64,000 bases of DNA from Amycolatopsis nigrescens CSC17Ta-90 (GCF_000384315.1 NZ_ARVW01000001.1:1063746-1127745); one strand, 5' to 3'; numbered from the stretch's first letter, positions 50,771 to 60,914 are shown. The notes: generated by a model not told the origin, from the letters alone. Made by a program: numbers and translations.

Positions 50771-51991
50771 ATGATCGGCTACGACGCACTGCACGACGCG
50801 GACCTCACCAAGATCGCCACCCAGGTCGAGACCTGGAACAAGTTCAAGAGCAGTCTTACCCTGATCGCCGAAGATTTCCGGAACAACGTTCAGCGGGATT
50901 TCAAGGACAAGTTCCGGGGCGATGACGCGGACCTGATCTTCGGCGTGATCAACGAACTCGCGCAGGAGTTCGACGACGCGACCGCCTTGGCCGGTGCCGT
51001 AGGACCGATCGCCACTCCGGCCCAGAAGAAGCTCGAAGCACTCCAGAAAGAGCTGAAGGTACTGAAGCAGGAAGCCGCCCAGGTCGGCTACAAGATGAAT
51101 GCTGGATACCCGGAGCCGGTCAATGCGCTCGTACCTCTCAACCCCGCCGGCCGCAGCATCGGTCAAGTAGCCGGCGACATGACGAAGGTGCTCGAGAACG
51201 CCACCTCGGTCGACGGGCGCGCGGCCACCGCGCTGCGGGGCAATGTCAGCAAGGGAAAGGACTTCCGGGCGCCTGAGTTCGAGAACCTGGAAGCCACGAC
51301 GAAGGCCAGCGAACAAGACTTCATCACCATGAAGAAGTTCATCCTCGCCCAGATGAACAAGAATCTGAGCGCGAAAGAAATCGAGGAAATACGGAACCAA
51401 TGGAGCAAATCTGAGACTGGCGATATATTCATGGACCCTTTCTTCAAAAGAAAGAAACAATATGACATGTGGAAAGACCTCGTCGCCGAGGGTAAGAGGT
51501 GGGACTTCAAGGGACCACTGAGTGAGATACTCGGCAAAGACGAGGACTCCTTGTATACCAAGGTGCCCGGTCGCGACACGCGAGTGTACTACGATATCTG
51601 GGCTAATATACATTACGGATACATCGGCAAGAAAGCTGGGTTCAATTATCTTGAGCTTCTATACGGGCCAAGCGCCAACAATATCCTCGAGGGAAAAGGA
51701 GGCGGCCAAGAAGACGCCGGAGACATGGCTGTCATGCGTTTCGGAATAGAGCTTTACAAGGAGTACCCCGACGGCATTACGGAGAAACAGTTCGATGCCA
51801 AACTTGAAGAACTTCTGAATGATCTTGAGAAGGCCAAGGAGGGTGCCAGGAACTTCGACGATGTCTCGGCTCCGGGCGACCGCCCAGGGCCGGGGCATCT
51901 CGAAGACGAGCCGAACGTGGGTGAAGTCGACGAAAAGAAGGGAGGACAGGATCGGCAGGACGACTATCCGCAGTCCAGGACCTGGGAGTAG
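50771..51991 (+). CDS. Large type VII-associated polymorphic toxin, Ntox44-like C-terminus
   Basis: A 406-residue protein. The N-terminal 110 residues are helical and WXG/LXG-like (LTKIATQVETWNKFKSSLTLIAEDFRNNVQ). A linker follows, then a C-terminal domain (about 240-350) in which YYDIWANIHYGYIGKKAGF and MAVMRFGIELYKEYPDG match polymorphic toxin type 44 (Ntox44), a predicted nuclease. The last 50 residues are acidic and disordered. From about 51360 the DNA is clearly AT-richer than the 5' half, a sign of toxin-domain exchange. No immunity gene follows: the next gene is on the other strand. Confidence 0.8.
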   Translation: MIGYDALHDADLTKIATQVETWNKFKSSLTLIAEDFRNNVQRDFKDKFRGDDADLIFGVINELAQEFDDATALAGAVGPIATPAQKKLEALQKELKVLKQEAAQVGYKMNAGYPEPVNALVPLNPAGRSIGQVAGDMTKVLENATSVDGRAATALRGNVSKGKDFRAPEFENLEATTKASEQDFITMKKFILAQMNKNLSAKEIEEIRNQWSKSETGDIFMDPFFKRKKQYDMWKDLVAEGKRWDFKGPLSEILGKDEDSLYTKVPGRDTRVYYDIWANIHYGYIGKKAGFNYLELLYGPSANNILEGKGGGQEDAGDMAVMRFGIELYKEYPDGITEKQFDAKLEELLNDLEKAKEGARNFDDVSAPGDRPGPGHLEDEPNVGEVDEKKGGQDRQDDYPQSRTWE

Positions 51992-52735
51992 CTAGCGGGG
52001 CAGGCGGCGCCAGAGCGGCCTCGGCAGCAGGCGCATGATCGCGAACACCGGCCGCAGCAGGCCCGGTACCCAGACCTCACCGCGGCCCCGGCGCAGCGCG
52101 GCGACGGTGGCGTCCGCGACCTGGTCCGGGGTGCTGGAGAACGGGGCCGGTGCCATGCCCTCGGTCATCCTGCCGATCACGAAACCGGGCCGGACCAGCA
52201 GCAGGTGCACCCCGCTGCCGTGCAGCGCGTCGGCGAGACCGGAGGCGAACCCGTCGAGGCCGGCCTTCGCCGAGCCGTACACGTAGTTCGCCCGCCGCAC
52301 CCGCACGCCAGCCACCGAGGAGAACACCACGAGCCGGCCGTGGCCCTGGGCTCGCAGCAGGTTCGCCAGATGCGTCAGCACGCTCGCGTGCGCGGTGAAG
52401 TCGGTGTGCAGCACCTCCAGCGCGTGCGCGGCGTCCCGTTCGGCGCGCTGCTGCTCCCCCAGCACCCCGAACGCGGTGACCACCACCTCGAGCGGGCCGT
52501 GCTCCCGCACCACGGCCGACAGCAGCTCCTCGTGCCGCGTCACGTCGTCGGCGTCGAACTCGACCCGCGCCACCTCGCCCGCACCGGCCTGCCGGAGGGA
52601 TTCCTCCTCGGCGTCCAGCTCCGCGCTGCGCCGGGCGGCCAGCACCACCGTGCGGGTGCCCTGCGCGACCAGCCGCCGCGCCACCGCCAGACCGATCTCG
52701 CTGCGGCCGCCGAGTACCAGAACCGTGCCCTTCAC
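51992..52735 (-). CDS. dprE2: DprE2-like SDR (decaprenylphosphoryl-2-keto-ribose reductase-like)
   Basis: A 247-residue short-chain dehydrogenase with TVLVLGGRSEIGLAVARRLVAQG (cofactor loop), VVTAFGVLG, SSVAGVRVRRANYVYGSAKAGLDGF (Ser, YxxxK active site) and RPGFVIGRMTEGM. The long match to mycobacterial DprE2, which with DprE1 makes decaprenyl-phospho-arabinose for arabinogalactan, is clear, but DprE1 is not adjacent, so a paralogue with another substrate is possible. The GTG at 52735 gives the usual N-terminus. It directly abuts the convergent toxin gene. Confidence 0.78.
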   Translation of the reverse strand: MKGTVLVLGGRSEIGLAVARRLVAQGTRTVVLAARRSAELDAEEESLRQAGAGEVARVEFDADDVTRHEELLSAVVREHGPLEVVVTAFGVLGEQQRAERDAAHALEVLHTDFTAHASVLTHLANLLRAQGHGRLVVFSSVAGVRVRRANYVYGSAKAGLDGFASGLADALHGSGVHLLLVRPGFVIGRMTEGMAPAPFSSTPDQVADATVAALRRGRGEVWVPGLLRPVFAIMRLLPRPLWRRLPR

Positions 52736-52766
52736 GGCCCCGAGTCTGCCAAGGCGGGTCCGCCGG

Positions 52767-53486
52767 TCAGAGGTTGACCCTCGAGTACCGCGCGGCCAGC
52801 TCGGCGCGCATGGCCACGATGCCCTGCGCCGCCAGCTCCCACAACGGCCCCACCCGGCGCAGTGCCGGCAGCATGTCCCGGTCCACCGGGGCCACATACC
52901 GGACGTCGAGATCGAGTTCCGCGAACGGCCGCTCGTCCAGGTACTTGGCGCCGCCGCGGCCGCACAGGTACTCGGTGGCGCCGACCGCAGCGGTCAGGTC
53001 CGCCAGCCGGATCGACCGCCCGGCACGGGCCGGCAGCTCACTGCTGCGCACCACCCGGCCGCGCCAGCCGAGCGCGGAGAGCAGGGCACGAGCGGAGACC
53101 TCGGCCACGTCCGCGATCCGCGCGCTGAACAACAGCGCGGTGGAGACCTCGTCCACCACCGCGGCCACGTCCGCCCAGTGCCGCGCGCGACCGTAGTACT
53201 GCCGCACCAGTTGGTCGATCCGCCGCCTGCTCTTCTCCGGTTCGGCCAGCACCAGCTCGTTGATCCGGCTGTCCCTGCCGTGCGGCCGGTGCACCGGCAC
53301 GGTCAGCCACTGCTGGTGCGCCGGATCGTCCAAGCCGGCCAGCCGGGTGCGGTGCTGGTAGTCGCGCGCGTTGAACTGGACATCGTCGAGTACGACCCAC
53401 ACGTCCGCCTGCGACAGCTTGCCCAGCGTCGACAGTCGAGGAAAGAGGTTGGGCTGATGGATGGCACAGACAAGATGATTTCCCAT
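52767..53486 (-). CDS. WbqC-family protein
   Basis: A 239-residue protein of the WbqC family, which occurs in polysaccharide and glycolipid gene sets and may act on activated sugars or amino acids: CAIHQPNLFPRLSTLGKLSQADVWVVLDDVQFNARDYQHRTRLAG (HQPxxFP signature), WLTVPVHRPHGRDSRINELVL, TEYLCGRGGAKYLDE. ATG at 53486. It is 14 bases downstream of the YdcF gene, in a leftward run with it, and upstream of the DprE2-like gene. Catalytic role unknown. Confidence 0.85.
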   Translation of the reverse strand: MGNHLVCAIHQPNLFPRLSTLGKLSQADVWVVLDDVQFNARDYQHRTRLAGLDDPAHQQWLTVPVHRPHGRDSRINELVLAEPEKSRRRIDQLVRQYYGRARHWADVAAVVDEVSTALLFSARIADVAEVSARALLSALGWRGRVVRSSELPARAGRSIRLADLTAAVGATEYLCGRGGAKYLDERPFAELDLDVRYVAPVDRDMLPALRRVGPLWELAAQGIVAMRAELAARYSRVNL

Positions 53487-53500
53487 AGAGAGGCGCGAGT

Positions 53501-54184
53501 CTAACGCAGCAGACGGCTGTCGAACCCCGATTCAACCAAACGTTGGAAGGCACCGAGCACCGCAGCGGGCACCTCTTGATCAATGGCGAAACCACGCTTC
53601 GGATATTCGATCACCCGTTGGAGGTCGCCGACCATCATGTCGATCACCTCGAGATCACCGCCGAGCTCCTGAATGTACTCGGCCAGCGTCAGTGGTTCGG
53701 ACGCGCACACCGGCTCCACCTCACGCCATTGCTTGCGCACGGTGGCGTACGCGCGGCGCTCCATATAGGGCATGGAGACCAGCATCAGCGAGTTGACGTC
53801 CACCTCGTGGTCCCGGAGCACCTCCCTGGACAGCGCCACGTTGTCGCCGGTGTTCATCGCGTCGGGTTCGACCAGTATCGCCCGGTCCGGCACCCCGAGC
53901 CGCAGCGCGTGCTCGCGGTAGTGCACCGCCTCGCCCCGTGGAAAGGGACTCCACGTGTCCGGGCTGTTGGCACCGCTGAACACCACCACCGGAAACAGGC
54001 CACGGTGGAACAGTTCCGCGGTGTAGGCGGCCACCCCGATGTCGTTGCAGCCGAGCGCGATGGCGGCCGAGCACGGCCTCAGTTCGTGGTGCAATCGGTG
54101 GTATTCCCAAACCAGTTCCGCGTCCGCCCACTGCTGATCCGTCACCTGCTGCCGTACATCCACGACACCACTACTCCTACTCAC
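53501..54184 (-). CDS. YdcF/DUF218-family protein
   Basis: A protein of about 227 residues with a DUF218 core: AAIALGCNDIGVAAYTAELFHRGLFPVVVFSGAN, then REHALRLGVPDRAILVEPDAMNTGDNVALSREVL and LMLVSMPYMERRAYATVRKQW. Soluble YdcF-type proteins bind nucleotide-like ligands; membrane relatives act in envelope synthesis. GTG 54184 has GGGAG 5 bases upstream; GTG 54163 with AGGAG is an equally possible start. It follows the XRE regulator by 16 bases and is probably cotranscribed with it and with the WbqC gene. Confidence 0.82.
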   Translation of the reverse strand: MSRSSGVVDVRQQVTDQQWADAELVWEYHRLHHELRPCSAAIALGCNDIGVAAYTAELFHRGLFPVVVFSGANSPDTWSPFPRGEAVHYREHALRLGVPDRAILVEPDAMNTGDNVALSREVLRDHEVDVNSLMLVSMPYMERRAYATVRKQWREVEPVCASEPLTLAEYIQELGGDLEVIDMMVGDLQRVIEYPKRGFAIDQEVPAAVLGAFQRLVESGFDSRLLR

Positions 54185-54200
54185 GGTCGCTCCCGGGCCG

Positions 54201-55292
54201 CTACGCCGACTGCCCCTCGAACGTGCGGCGAATGTTCTCGATGCTCTGCAGCTGGTGGAGCAGGCCGTACTGGGCCGAAAGCCGGCCGGCCTGATCCAGG
54301 ATCTCCAGTCCGCTGGACGAAGTCGCCTTGTCGGACAGCAGAATGTGGGCGTACGCGGTGTCGAGGCGTACGCGTTGCATCGGGGTGTCACCGGCGCGGT
54401 TGGACAGCGCGATATCGATGAACTGGGACGCGGTCCGCAGATCACCGGCGCCGCGATGCGCGAGCGCGAGTTTCTGGTGCGCGATGGACCAGTCCAGCGG
54501 CTCTTCCAGGTTTTCGAAACCGTGGATGGCGGGCACGATGTGCTGGGTCGCGGACTCGTTCAGGCCTCTTTTGCTGAGTGCGGTGCCGATCCAGAGCCTG
54601 GCCCTGGTGCGATCGCGTTCACTCAGCCGATGGTCGGTGGCGAGCAGCTCGTAGCGCTGTGCGGCGACATCCAGCCTGCCGCACATCTCTTCGACCACCA
54701 CGAGTTGCAGTTCGAGCTGGGCCACCCGGCGCGGCATGTCCAGTTCGGTGTAGATCCGGACCGCCTTGCGGTAGCTCTGCTGCGCGGACAGCGGCCCCTG
54801 GATGGATCCCTGGTCCTGCTGCACTTCACCGAGCAGCCACAGCGAACGGCCGTAGAGCTGCAGACCCCTGGTGTCGTTGCTGTTCGGCTCGTAGCCGTAC
54901 AGCCACCGCTGCAGCAGGTTGTGCGCCAGCCGGAACTCCTGGCGGCCGAGGCAGACCAGGGTGCGGTCGAGATCGTCGGACCAGGACTCGTAGTCGACCT
55001 GGCTCCGGCCGGGGTCTGCCTGGGGCGCCCGCTGGGCCGGAATCCAGTGTTCCCCGGTTTCGCCGAGCAGCAGCTCGAAACGGTCCCGCGCTTCGCCATC
55101 CGCCCGGTTGAGCGCAGCGTCCAGGATCGCCTGGGTTTCCAGGCGGGGCACGGTGTCCGCGCCCCCGGCCTCCCATTTCGCCACAGTACGGGGAGCGACG
55201 CCGAGATGCTCGGCGAAGGCACGCACACTGAGCCGCAGGGCACGGCGCAAGAACCGTGCCTCTCGACCGCTCCAGTGGCACACTGGGGCCAC
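54201..55292 (-). CDS. XRE-family regulator with TPR-like C-terminal region
   Basis: A 363-residue protein: N-terminal Cro/CI helix-turn-helix (RRALRLSVRAFAEHLGVAPRTVAKWEAGG, about residues 16-45) and a C-terminal helical repeat region (about 110-355) typical of actinobacterial XRE-TPR regulators that respond to peptides or small signals. The GTG at 55292 has AAAGGAG about 8 bases upstream. It heads a leftward run with YdcF and WbqC genes, its likely regulatory targets. Confidence 0.88.
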   Translation of the reverse strand: MAPVCHWSGREARFLRRALRLSVRAFAEHLGVAPRTVAKWEAGGADTVPRLETQAILDAALNRADGEARDRFELLLGETGEHWIPAQRAPQADPGRSQVDYESWSDDLDRTLVCLGRQEFRLAHNLLQRWLYGYEPNSNDTRGLQLYGRSLWLLGEVQQDQGSIQGPLSAQQSYRKAVRIYTELDMPRRVAQLELQLVVVEEMCGRLDVAAQRYELLATDHRLSERDRTRARLWIGTALSKRGLNESATQHIVPAIHGFENLEEPLDWSIAHQKLALAHRGAGDLRTASQFIDIALSNRAGDTPMQRVRLDTAYAHILLSDKATSSSGLEILDQAGRLSAQYGLLHQLQSIENIRRTFEGQSA

Positions 55293-55636
55293 AGCGTGTC
55301 TCCTTTCCCCCTTTCATCTTGACAGGTCGACACGTGCTTGTGCAGCGAAAGTGCATCACGAGTGCAACATTGGTTCATTCCAATCACCGCCCGCCGGGGC
55401 GCAAACTTGTCTACAGGTACCCGGTGTTGAGTAGATCCCCTTTCCCAGAGCCAAAGGGCCGGCATCCCGCACGAATGCCCGCCGTTTGTGGCTGCGATCC
55501 TCAACGCCGGGTACCGCTCCATCACTACCTGAACGGAGCAACACGATGACCCGGTTATCGAGCGGTTGGCTCCATAGAGTGCCTATTCGGACTATGTTCG
55601 GCCGGGATTTCTCCTATAGATGACCCCAACGGCGCA
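55293..55636. other. Intergenic region (about 340 bp) upstream of the XRE operon
   Basis: No plausible gene. The AT-richer stretch around 55310-55430 probably carries the promoter of the leftward XRE operon; the right part could carry one for the small rightward gene. No recognised operator, riboswitch or repeat. Confidence 0.5.
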
Positions 55637-55846
55637 GTGGCTACCGTGACACCCCAGACACGTGAGTTACTCGCCGCGTTGGCAGCGCTCAACCAGAAGA
55701 TTCCCGAAGTGGCCCTGTCCCTGCTCGACGGCAGCCTGAGCACGCGGCGGCAGCACGAGTTCGCCGAACTGCTCGCCGAGACCAGCGAACTGTTGCACCA
55801 GCACGCCCGCAACCGCGACGCCATCCCGGAACGGCCGGACGACTGA
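55637..55846 (+). CDS. Small hypothetical protein, 69 aa
   Basis: A 69-residue helical protein (TRELLAALAALNQKIPEVALSLLDGSLSTRRQHEFAELLAETSELLHQHARNRD). It begins at GTG 55637 (GTG 55646 also possible) with no strong ribosome-binding site. The predicted helices and normal codon use support coding. Convergent with ispG, about 100 bases away. Function unknown. Confidence 0.55.
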   Translation: MATVTPQTRELLAALAALNQKIPEVALSLLDGSLSTRRQHEFAELLAETSELLHQHARNRDAIPERPDD

Positions 55847-55948
55847 GGCCCTGCGCTCCAGCGGCAGATTCACCGGCAGATTGACCGGCAGCTGTGCGAG
55901 ATTGTCACCGCGCGGGACACATGCATCCGCACGAGCACCGGTACCGGT

Positions 55949-57058
55949 TCAGCCGACCGACCAGTCGCGGTTCATGGCCTCCTCCAGGAGGGTCTCCACG
56001 ATCTGGCTTTCCGGCACGGTTTTGATCACTTCCCCGCGGACGAAGATCTGCCCCTTGCCGTTGCCGGAGGACACGCCGAGATCGGCTTCGCGGGCCTCGC
56101 CCGGCCCGTTCACCACGCAGCCCATCACGGCCACCCGCAGCGGCGCCGGGAAGCCGTCGAAGGCGGCGGTCACCTGTTCGGCCAGTTCGTACACGTCCAC
56201 CTGCGCTCGCCCGCAGGACGGGCAGGACACGATCTCCAGCCGGCGCGGCCGCAGCCCCAGCGATTCCAGGATCTGCGCGCCCACCTTGATCTCCTCCACC
56301 GGCGGTGCGGACAGCGACACCCGGATGGTGTCGCCGATCCCGTCCGCGAGCAGCACCCCGAAGGCCACCGCGGACTTGATGGTGCCCTGGAACCGCGGCC
56401 CCGCCTCGGTGACCCCGAGGTGCAGCGGATAGTCGCAGCGCTCGGCGAGCCGGCGGTACGCGGCGATCATCACCAGCGGATCGTGGTGCTTGACCGAGAT
56501 CTTCAGGTCACCGAACCCGTGCTCCTCGAACAGCGAGCACTCCCACAGCGCGGACTCCACCAGCGCCTCCGGGGTGGCGCGGCCGTGCTTGGCCAGCAGC
56601 CGCTTGTCCAGCGACCCGGCGTTGACCCCGATCCGGATCGGCACCCCCGCACCGTCCGCCGCCCGCGCGATCTCCTTGACCTTGTCGTCGAACTTGATGA
56701 TGTTGCCGGGGTTCACCCGCACCGCCGCGCACCCGGCGTCGATCGCGGCGAACACGTACTTCGGCTGGAAGTGGATGTCCGCGACCACCGGGATCTTCGA
56801 CTTCCGCGCGATCATCGGCAACGCGTCCGCGTCGTCCTGCGACGGCACCGCGACCCGCACGATCTCGCAGCCGGCCGCGGTCAGCTCGGCGATCTGCTGC
56901 AGGGTCGCGTCCACATCCGCGGTCAGCGTGGTGGTCATGGACTGCACCGACACCGGTGCCCCGCCGCCCACCGCGACCCCGCCCACCAGCACCTGCCGGG
57001 ACGTCCGCCGCGGCAGCTCCGGTTGCACCGACGGCATGCCAAGCTCGACCAGGGTCAT
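55949..57058 (-). CDS. ispG: 4-hydroxy-3-methylbut-2-enyl diphosphate synthase
   Basis: A 369-residue iron-sulfur enzyme that converts MEcPP to HMBPP, the penultimate MEP-pathway step. Seen are the TIM-barrel N-terminal part ([56 protein letters not shown]) and the [4Fe-4S] ligands in SCPSCGR and [11 protein letters not shown]. The ATG at 57058 overlaps the dxs stop (ATGA). Last gene of the terpene nanocompartment operon. Actinobacteria usually have an ispG elsewhere, so this is probably a second, pathway-dedicated copy. Confidence 0.95.
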   Translation of the reverse strand: MTLVELGMPSVQPELPRRTSRQVLVGGVAVGGGAPVSVQSMTTTLTADVDATLQQIAELTAAGCEIVRVAVPSQDDADALPMIARKSKIPVVADIHFQPKYVFAAIDAGCAAVRVNPGNIIKFDDKVKEIARAADGAGVPIRIGVNAGSLDKRLLAKHGRATPEALVESALWECSLFEEHGFGDLKISVKHHDPLVMIAAYRRLAERCDYPLHLGVTEAGPRFQGTIKSAVAFGVLLADGIGDTIRVSLSAPPVEEIKVGAQILESLGLRPRRLEIVSCPSCGRAQVDVYELAEQVTAAFDGFPAPLRVAVMGCVVNGPGEAREADLGVSSGNGKGQIFVRGEVIKTVPESQIVETLLEEAMNRDWSVG

Positions 57059-58839
57059 CAGCACTCCTCGGGATTCAGTCCGGTGATGAGGTCCAGCACC
57101 GCGTTGCGAATGCCTTCCGCGTCCAGGCCGTGCGCCCGCAGCAGCTCGCCGCGGGCCGCGTGCGGGAGAAAACCGGGCCGCAACGCGCGGGTCGCCACGG
57201 TGCGTTCCGGCAGCGCCTGCGCCAGCCTGGCGCCGAGCGAGCCGGTCGCGACGGCGTCCTCCACCACCAGCACCTTCCGGTGCGCGCCGGCCAGTTCGAG
57301 CAGCGCCGGGTCGAGCGGCGCGACCCAGCGCGGATCCACCACGGTGACCTTCGGCCCGAGCGCGGCCAGCTCGGCCGCCGCGGCTAGGCAGGGCTCCGCC
57401 ATCGGGCCGACCGCCACCAGCAGCACGTCCGCGGCGGCCGGGACATCCGCGGCCACGCGCAGCAGGTCGCAGCCGCCGATCCGGCGCACCGCTGGCAGGT
57501 CCGGCCCGAGCGCGCCCTTGGGGTAGCGCAGCACGGTCGGCCCGTCCCGGACGTCGACCGCCTCGGTCAGCAGCTCCCGCAGCCGGGCGCCGTCGCGGGG
57601 TGCGGCCAGCCGCAGCCCCGGCACCACCGGCAGCACGGACGCGTCCCAGACCCCGTGGTGGCTCGGCCCGTCCTGGCCGGTGATGCCGGCCCGGTCGGCC
57701 ACCACGGTGACCGGCAGCCGGTGCAGCGCCACATCCATCAGCAACTGGTCGAAGGCCCGGTTCAGGAAGGTCGAGTAGATGGCCACCACCGGGTGCAGCC
57801 CGCCGAGGGCCAGCCCGGCTGCCGACGTGATCGCGTGCTGCTCGGCGATGCCCACGTCGTACACCCGGTCCGGGAACCGCTCGGCGAACCGGCCGAGACC
57901 GGTCGGGCCGAGCATCGCCGCGGTCACCGCCACCACGTCCGGCCGGACCTCGGCGATCTCGGCGAGCCGCGCGCCGAACACCGAGGTCCAGCCCACCGCC
58001 GATGGCTTGCCGGGCCGTCCGGTGACCGGGTCCACCACCCCGACGGCGTGCAGGCAGTCCGCCTCGTCCTGTTCGGCGGGCGGGTAGCCCTTGCCCTTGC
58101 TGGTCACGCAGTGCACCACCACCGGCCGGTCCAGCGCGACCGCGCACCGCAGCGCGTCCTCCACCGCGGCCACGTCGTGCCCGTCGACCGGGCCGAGGTA
58201 GCGGAGCCCGAGCGTCTCGAACAGGTTGGCCCGCGCCGGCCCGCGCAGCCGGGCGAGGTGGCCGGACAGCCCGCCGACGGTGGGCGCGTAGGAGCGGCCG
58301 TTGTCGTTCAGCACGATGATCACCGGCCGGTGCGGGGCGCCGGCGAGGTTGTTCAGCGCCTCCCAGCACATGCCGCCGGTGAGCGCCCCGTCGCCGACCA
58401 GCGCGACCACCCGGCGGTCCAGCTCACCCCGATGGGCGAACGCCTTCGCCAACCCATCGGCGTAGCTGAGCGCGGTCGAGGCGTGCGAGTTCTCGATCAC
58501 GTCGTGCACCGACTCGGCCTGCGACGGATAGCCGGACAATCCACCGGACTGGCGCAGTGAGCCGAACTCGCCGGCCCGCCCGGTGATCATCTTGTGCACG
58601 TAGGACTGGTGGCCGGTGTCGAAGAGCAGCACGTCCCGCGGCGAGTCGAACACCCGGTGCAGTGCCAGCGTCAGCTCCACCACGCCCAAGTTCGGCCCGA
58701 GGTGGCCGCCTGAGCGGCAGACCCGGTCGATCAGGAACTCGCGGATCCGCCCTGCCAGGTCGAGCAGCTGACCGGCGGAGAGCTCGCGCAGCCCGGCCGG
58801 TCCCGGAATGGCGGTGGACGGCTCGGCCTGGGTGGTCAT
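57058..58839 (-). CDS. dxs: 1-deoxy-D-xylulose-5-phosphate synthase
   Basis: A 593-residue thiamine-diphosphate enzyme that condenses pyruvate and glyceraldehyde 3-phosphate, the first and flux-controlling MEP step. Motifs: [37 protein letters not shown], ThDP-binding [16 protein letters not shown]...NDN, and the transketolase catalytic region [17 protein letters not shown] and [15 protein letters not shown]. Somewhat shorter than typical Dxs (about 620-640). Overlaps both neighbours by 3-4 bases. A dedicated dxs copy would raise precursor flux to the adjacent terpene genes. Confidence 0.95.
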   Translation of the reverse strand: MTTQAEPSTAIPGPAGLRELSAGQLLDLAGRIREFLIDRVCRSGGHLGPNLGVVELTLALHRVFDSPRDVLLFDTGHQSYVHKMITGRAGEFGSLRQSGGLSGYPSQAESVHDVIENSHASTALSYADGLAKAFAHRGELDRRVVALVGDGALTGGMCWEALNNLAGAPHRPVIIVLNDNGRSYAPTVGGLSGHLARLRGPARANLFETLGLRYLGPVDGHDVAAVEDALRCAVALDRPVVVHCVTSKGKGYPPAEQDEADCLHAVGVVDPVTGRPGKPSAVGWTSVFGARLAEIAEVRPDVVAVTAAMLGPTGLGRFAERFPDRVYDVGIAEQHAITSAAGLALGGLHPVVAIYSTFLNRAFDQLLMDVALHRLPVTVVADRAGITGQDGPSHHGVWDASVLPVVPGLRLAAPRDGARLRELLTEAVDVRDGPTVLRYPKGALGPDLPAVRRIGGCDLLRVAADVPAAADVLLVAVGPMAEPCLAAAAELAALGPKVTVVDPRWVAPLDPALLELAGAHRKVLVVEDAVATGSLGARLAQALPERTVATRALRPGFLPHAARGELLRAHGLDAEGIRNAVLDLITGLNPEEC

Positions 58840-59819
58840 CCCCGCCTCACCGCCGAGGGCAGCGTGAAGTGGATGCTCTCCCTGGCGGTCTCCCGCTCCT
58901 CGACCGTCACCGGCCCGAGCCCGCCCAGCGCGGTGACCACCTCCTCGACCAGCCGGGGCGGCGCGGAGGCACCCGCGGTCAGGCCGAGCACCCGCACTCC
59001 GTCCAGCCAGTCCGGCCGCAGGTCACCGACGTCGTCGATCAGGTACGCGGGCGTGCCCTGCCGCCGCGCCAGCTCCACCAGCCGCACCGAGTTCGACGAG
59101 TTGCCCGAACCGACCACCAGCACCAGCTCCGACTCGTTCGCGATGGCCCGCAGGGACAGCTGCCGGTTGGTGGTCGCGTAGCAGATGTCGTCCGAGCCCG
59201 GCCCGCGCAGGGCGGGAAACCTGGCCCGCAGCGCCTCGACCACCTCCGCGGTCTCGTCCACCGCCAACGTGGTCTGGGTCAGGTAGGAGACCCGCTCCGG
59301 GTCGGGCACCTCAAGCTCCGCCGCCTCGGCCGCGCTCTGCACCAGCACGGTGTGCTCCGGCGCCTCGCCGAGGGTGCCTTCGACCTCCTCGTGCCCGGCG
59401 TGCCCGATCAGCACCACGGTGTCCCCGCGTCCGGCGAACCGCAGTGCCTCGTTGTGCACCTTCGTGACCAGCGGGCAGGTCGCGTCCACCGCGTCGAGGC
59501 CGCGCCGCGCGGCCTGCGCGCGGACGGCCGGCGCCACCCCGTGCGCGGAAAAGACGACGGTTGCGCCTTCGGGCACCGTGTCCAGGTCGTCCACGAACAC
59601 CGCGCCCCGCGACTCGAGGTCGGCCACCACATGGCTGTTGTGCACGATCTGCTTGCGCACGTAGATCGGCCCGCCGCGGCTGTCCAGCAGGTTCTCCACC
59701 ACTTCGATGGCGCGTTCCACCCCGGCGCAGAACGATCTCGGCGCGGCCAGCAGCACCGTGCGCGGGCCGGTCACCGCCCGCCAGGCCGGGTGTTTCGGAT
59801 CGATCGGGTCGGCTGGCAT
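58836..59819 (-). CDS. ispH: 4-hydroxy-3-methylbut-2-enyl diphosphate reductase
   Basis: A 327-residue [4Fe-4S] enzyme that reduces HMBPP to IPP and DMAPP, the last MEP step. The three cluster cysteines are at 31 (PRSFCAGV), 115 (DATCPLV) and 213 ([11 protein letters not shown]); conserved substrate-binding segments include [25 protein letters not shown] and [11 protein letters not shown]. The ATG at 59819 lies 32 bases after the polyprenyl synthase gene. Together with dxs and ispG it supplies C5 units to the encapsulated terpene enzymes. Confidence 0.95.
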   Translation of the reverse strand: MPADPIDPKHPAWRAVTGPRTVLLAAPRSFCAGVERAIEVVENLLDSRGGPIYVRKQIVHNSHVVADLESRGAVFVDDLDTVPEGATVVFSAHGVAPAVRAQAARRGLDAVDATCPLVTKVHNEALRFAGRGDTVVLIGHAGHEEVEGTLGEAPEHTVLVQSAAEAAELEVPDPERVSYLTQTTLAVDETAEVVEALRARFPALRGPGSDDICYATTNRQLSLRAIANESELVLVVGSGNSSNSVRLVELARRQGTPAYLIDDVGDLRPDWLDGVRVLGLTAGASAPPRLVEEVVTALGGLGPVTVEERETARESIHFTLPSAVRRG

Positions 59820-59851
59820 CGATTCGTCTCCCTGGAGGGTCGGACCGGATT

Positions 59852-60901
59852 TCAGCGGTCGCGGCGGATGATCAACCTGGCCAGTGCCGCCAGTTCGGCG
59901 GCGGGCACCGGCGGCGCCGCGCCGGCGGGCGGGACGTCCAGCAGGCTCAGCGCACCGGCCAGCAGCTCGTCCGCCCTGGTCTGGCTCCAGCTCCGGCCGC
60001 CCGCGTCGTCGACCAGCTCCGCGGCGCGCACCAGCTCCGCCCCGGACAGCGGCCGGTCGAGCCGGTAGAGCGCGGCCAGCTCACGGGCGCCCGGCGTGCC
60101 GGTGGCCAGTGCGGCCACCACCGGCAGCGACTTCTTCCTGTTCTGCAGGTCGGAGTACACCGGCTTGCCGGTCACCGCGGCCTGGCCCCAGATCCCCAGC
60201 AGGTCGTCCACCAGCTGGAAGGCCACCCCGACCCGTCTGCCGAACTCGCGCAGCCGTTCCACCTGGCCCCCATCCGCGCCGCCGAACAGGCCGCCGATCG
60301 CGCAGGCGCAGCCGAGCAGCGCCCCGGTCTTGCTCTCGGCCATCCGCAGGCATTCGGCGAGCTCCACGTCGTCCCGCCGCTCGAAGGACATGTCCGCGCT
60401 CTGCCCGTCCACCAGGTCCTGCACCGCGGCGCTGAGCAGGCGCATCCCGTCGGCGGCCCTGGGGTGGCCGCTGGCCGCGAGCACGTCCAGCGCCAGGGTC
60501 AGCAGGGCGTCACCGGCCAGGATCGCCGCGCCGGTACCGAACACGGTCCACGCCGCCGGCCGGTGCCGCCTGGTGACGTCACCGTCCATCACGTCGTCGT
60601 GCAGCAGGGAGAAGTTGTGCACCAGCTCGACCGCGACCGCGGCCGGTACCGCGGCCGGCGGCGCGCCACCGGCGAGCTCGGTGGCCAGCAGCGCCAGTGC
60701 GGGACGGATCGCCTTGCCGGCCGCGCCTTCGGTCTCCCGGCCGGTCTCGTCGCACCAGCCGATGTGGTAGCCCGCGACGACGCGCATGGACTCCGGTAGT
60801 GACCCGACAGCCTCCCGAAGTGCCGGGTCGAACTCGCCGCGACTCCACGCGAGCACCTCACGCGCCGACCGGCCCGTCGGCCGGACCTCCAGATCCGTCA
60901 T
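59852..60901 (-). CDS. Polyprenyl diphosphate synthase, probable family 2 encapsulin cargo
   Basis: A 349-residue trans-prenyltransferase that elongates IPP/DMAPP to a linear prenyl diphosphate. The first Asp-rich motif HDDVMDGD is at 101-108; the second is DDLLG (232-236) instead of DDxxD. GKAIRPAL and [12 protein letters not shown] are family signatures. The N-terminal segment [22 protein letters not shown] resembles the polyprenyl transferases found beside family 2B encapsulin shells. The ATG at 60901 has AGGGAG next to it and GAGGGG upstream, 13 bases after the shell gene. It probably makes farnesyl (or geranyl) diphosphate for the cyclase; chain length is not readable by eye. Confidence 0.88.
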   Translation of the reverse strand: MTDLEVRPTGRSAREVLAWSRGEFDPALREAVGSLPESMRVVAGYHIGWCDETGRETEGAAGKAIRPALALLATELAGGAPPAAVPAAVAVELVHNFSLLHDDVMDGDVTRRHRPAAWTVFGTGAAILAGDALLTLALDVLAASGHPRAADGMRLLSAAVQDLVDGQSADMSFERRDDVELAECLRMAESKTGALLGCACAIGGLFGGADGGQVERLREFGRRVGVAFQLVDDLLGIWGQAAVTGKPVYSDLQNRKKSLPVVAALATGTPGARELAALYRLDRPLSGAELVRAAELVDDAGGRSWSQTRADELLAGALSLLDVPPAGAAPPVPAAELAALARLIIRRDR

Positions 60902-60914
60902 CTCCCTGTTCCCC

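Noticed and set aside
56420..57526. Rightward frames opposite ispG and dxs
   Set aside because: Antisense shadows of well-recognised enzymes, with Arg/His-rich composition.
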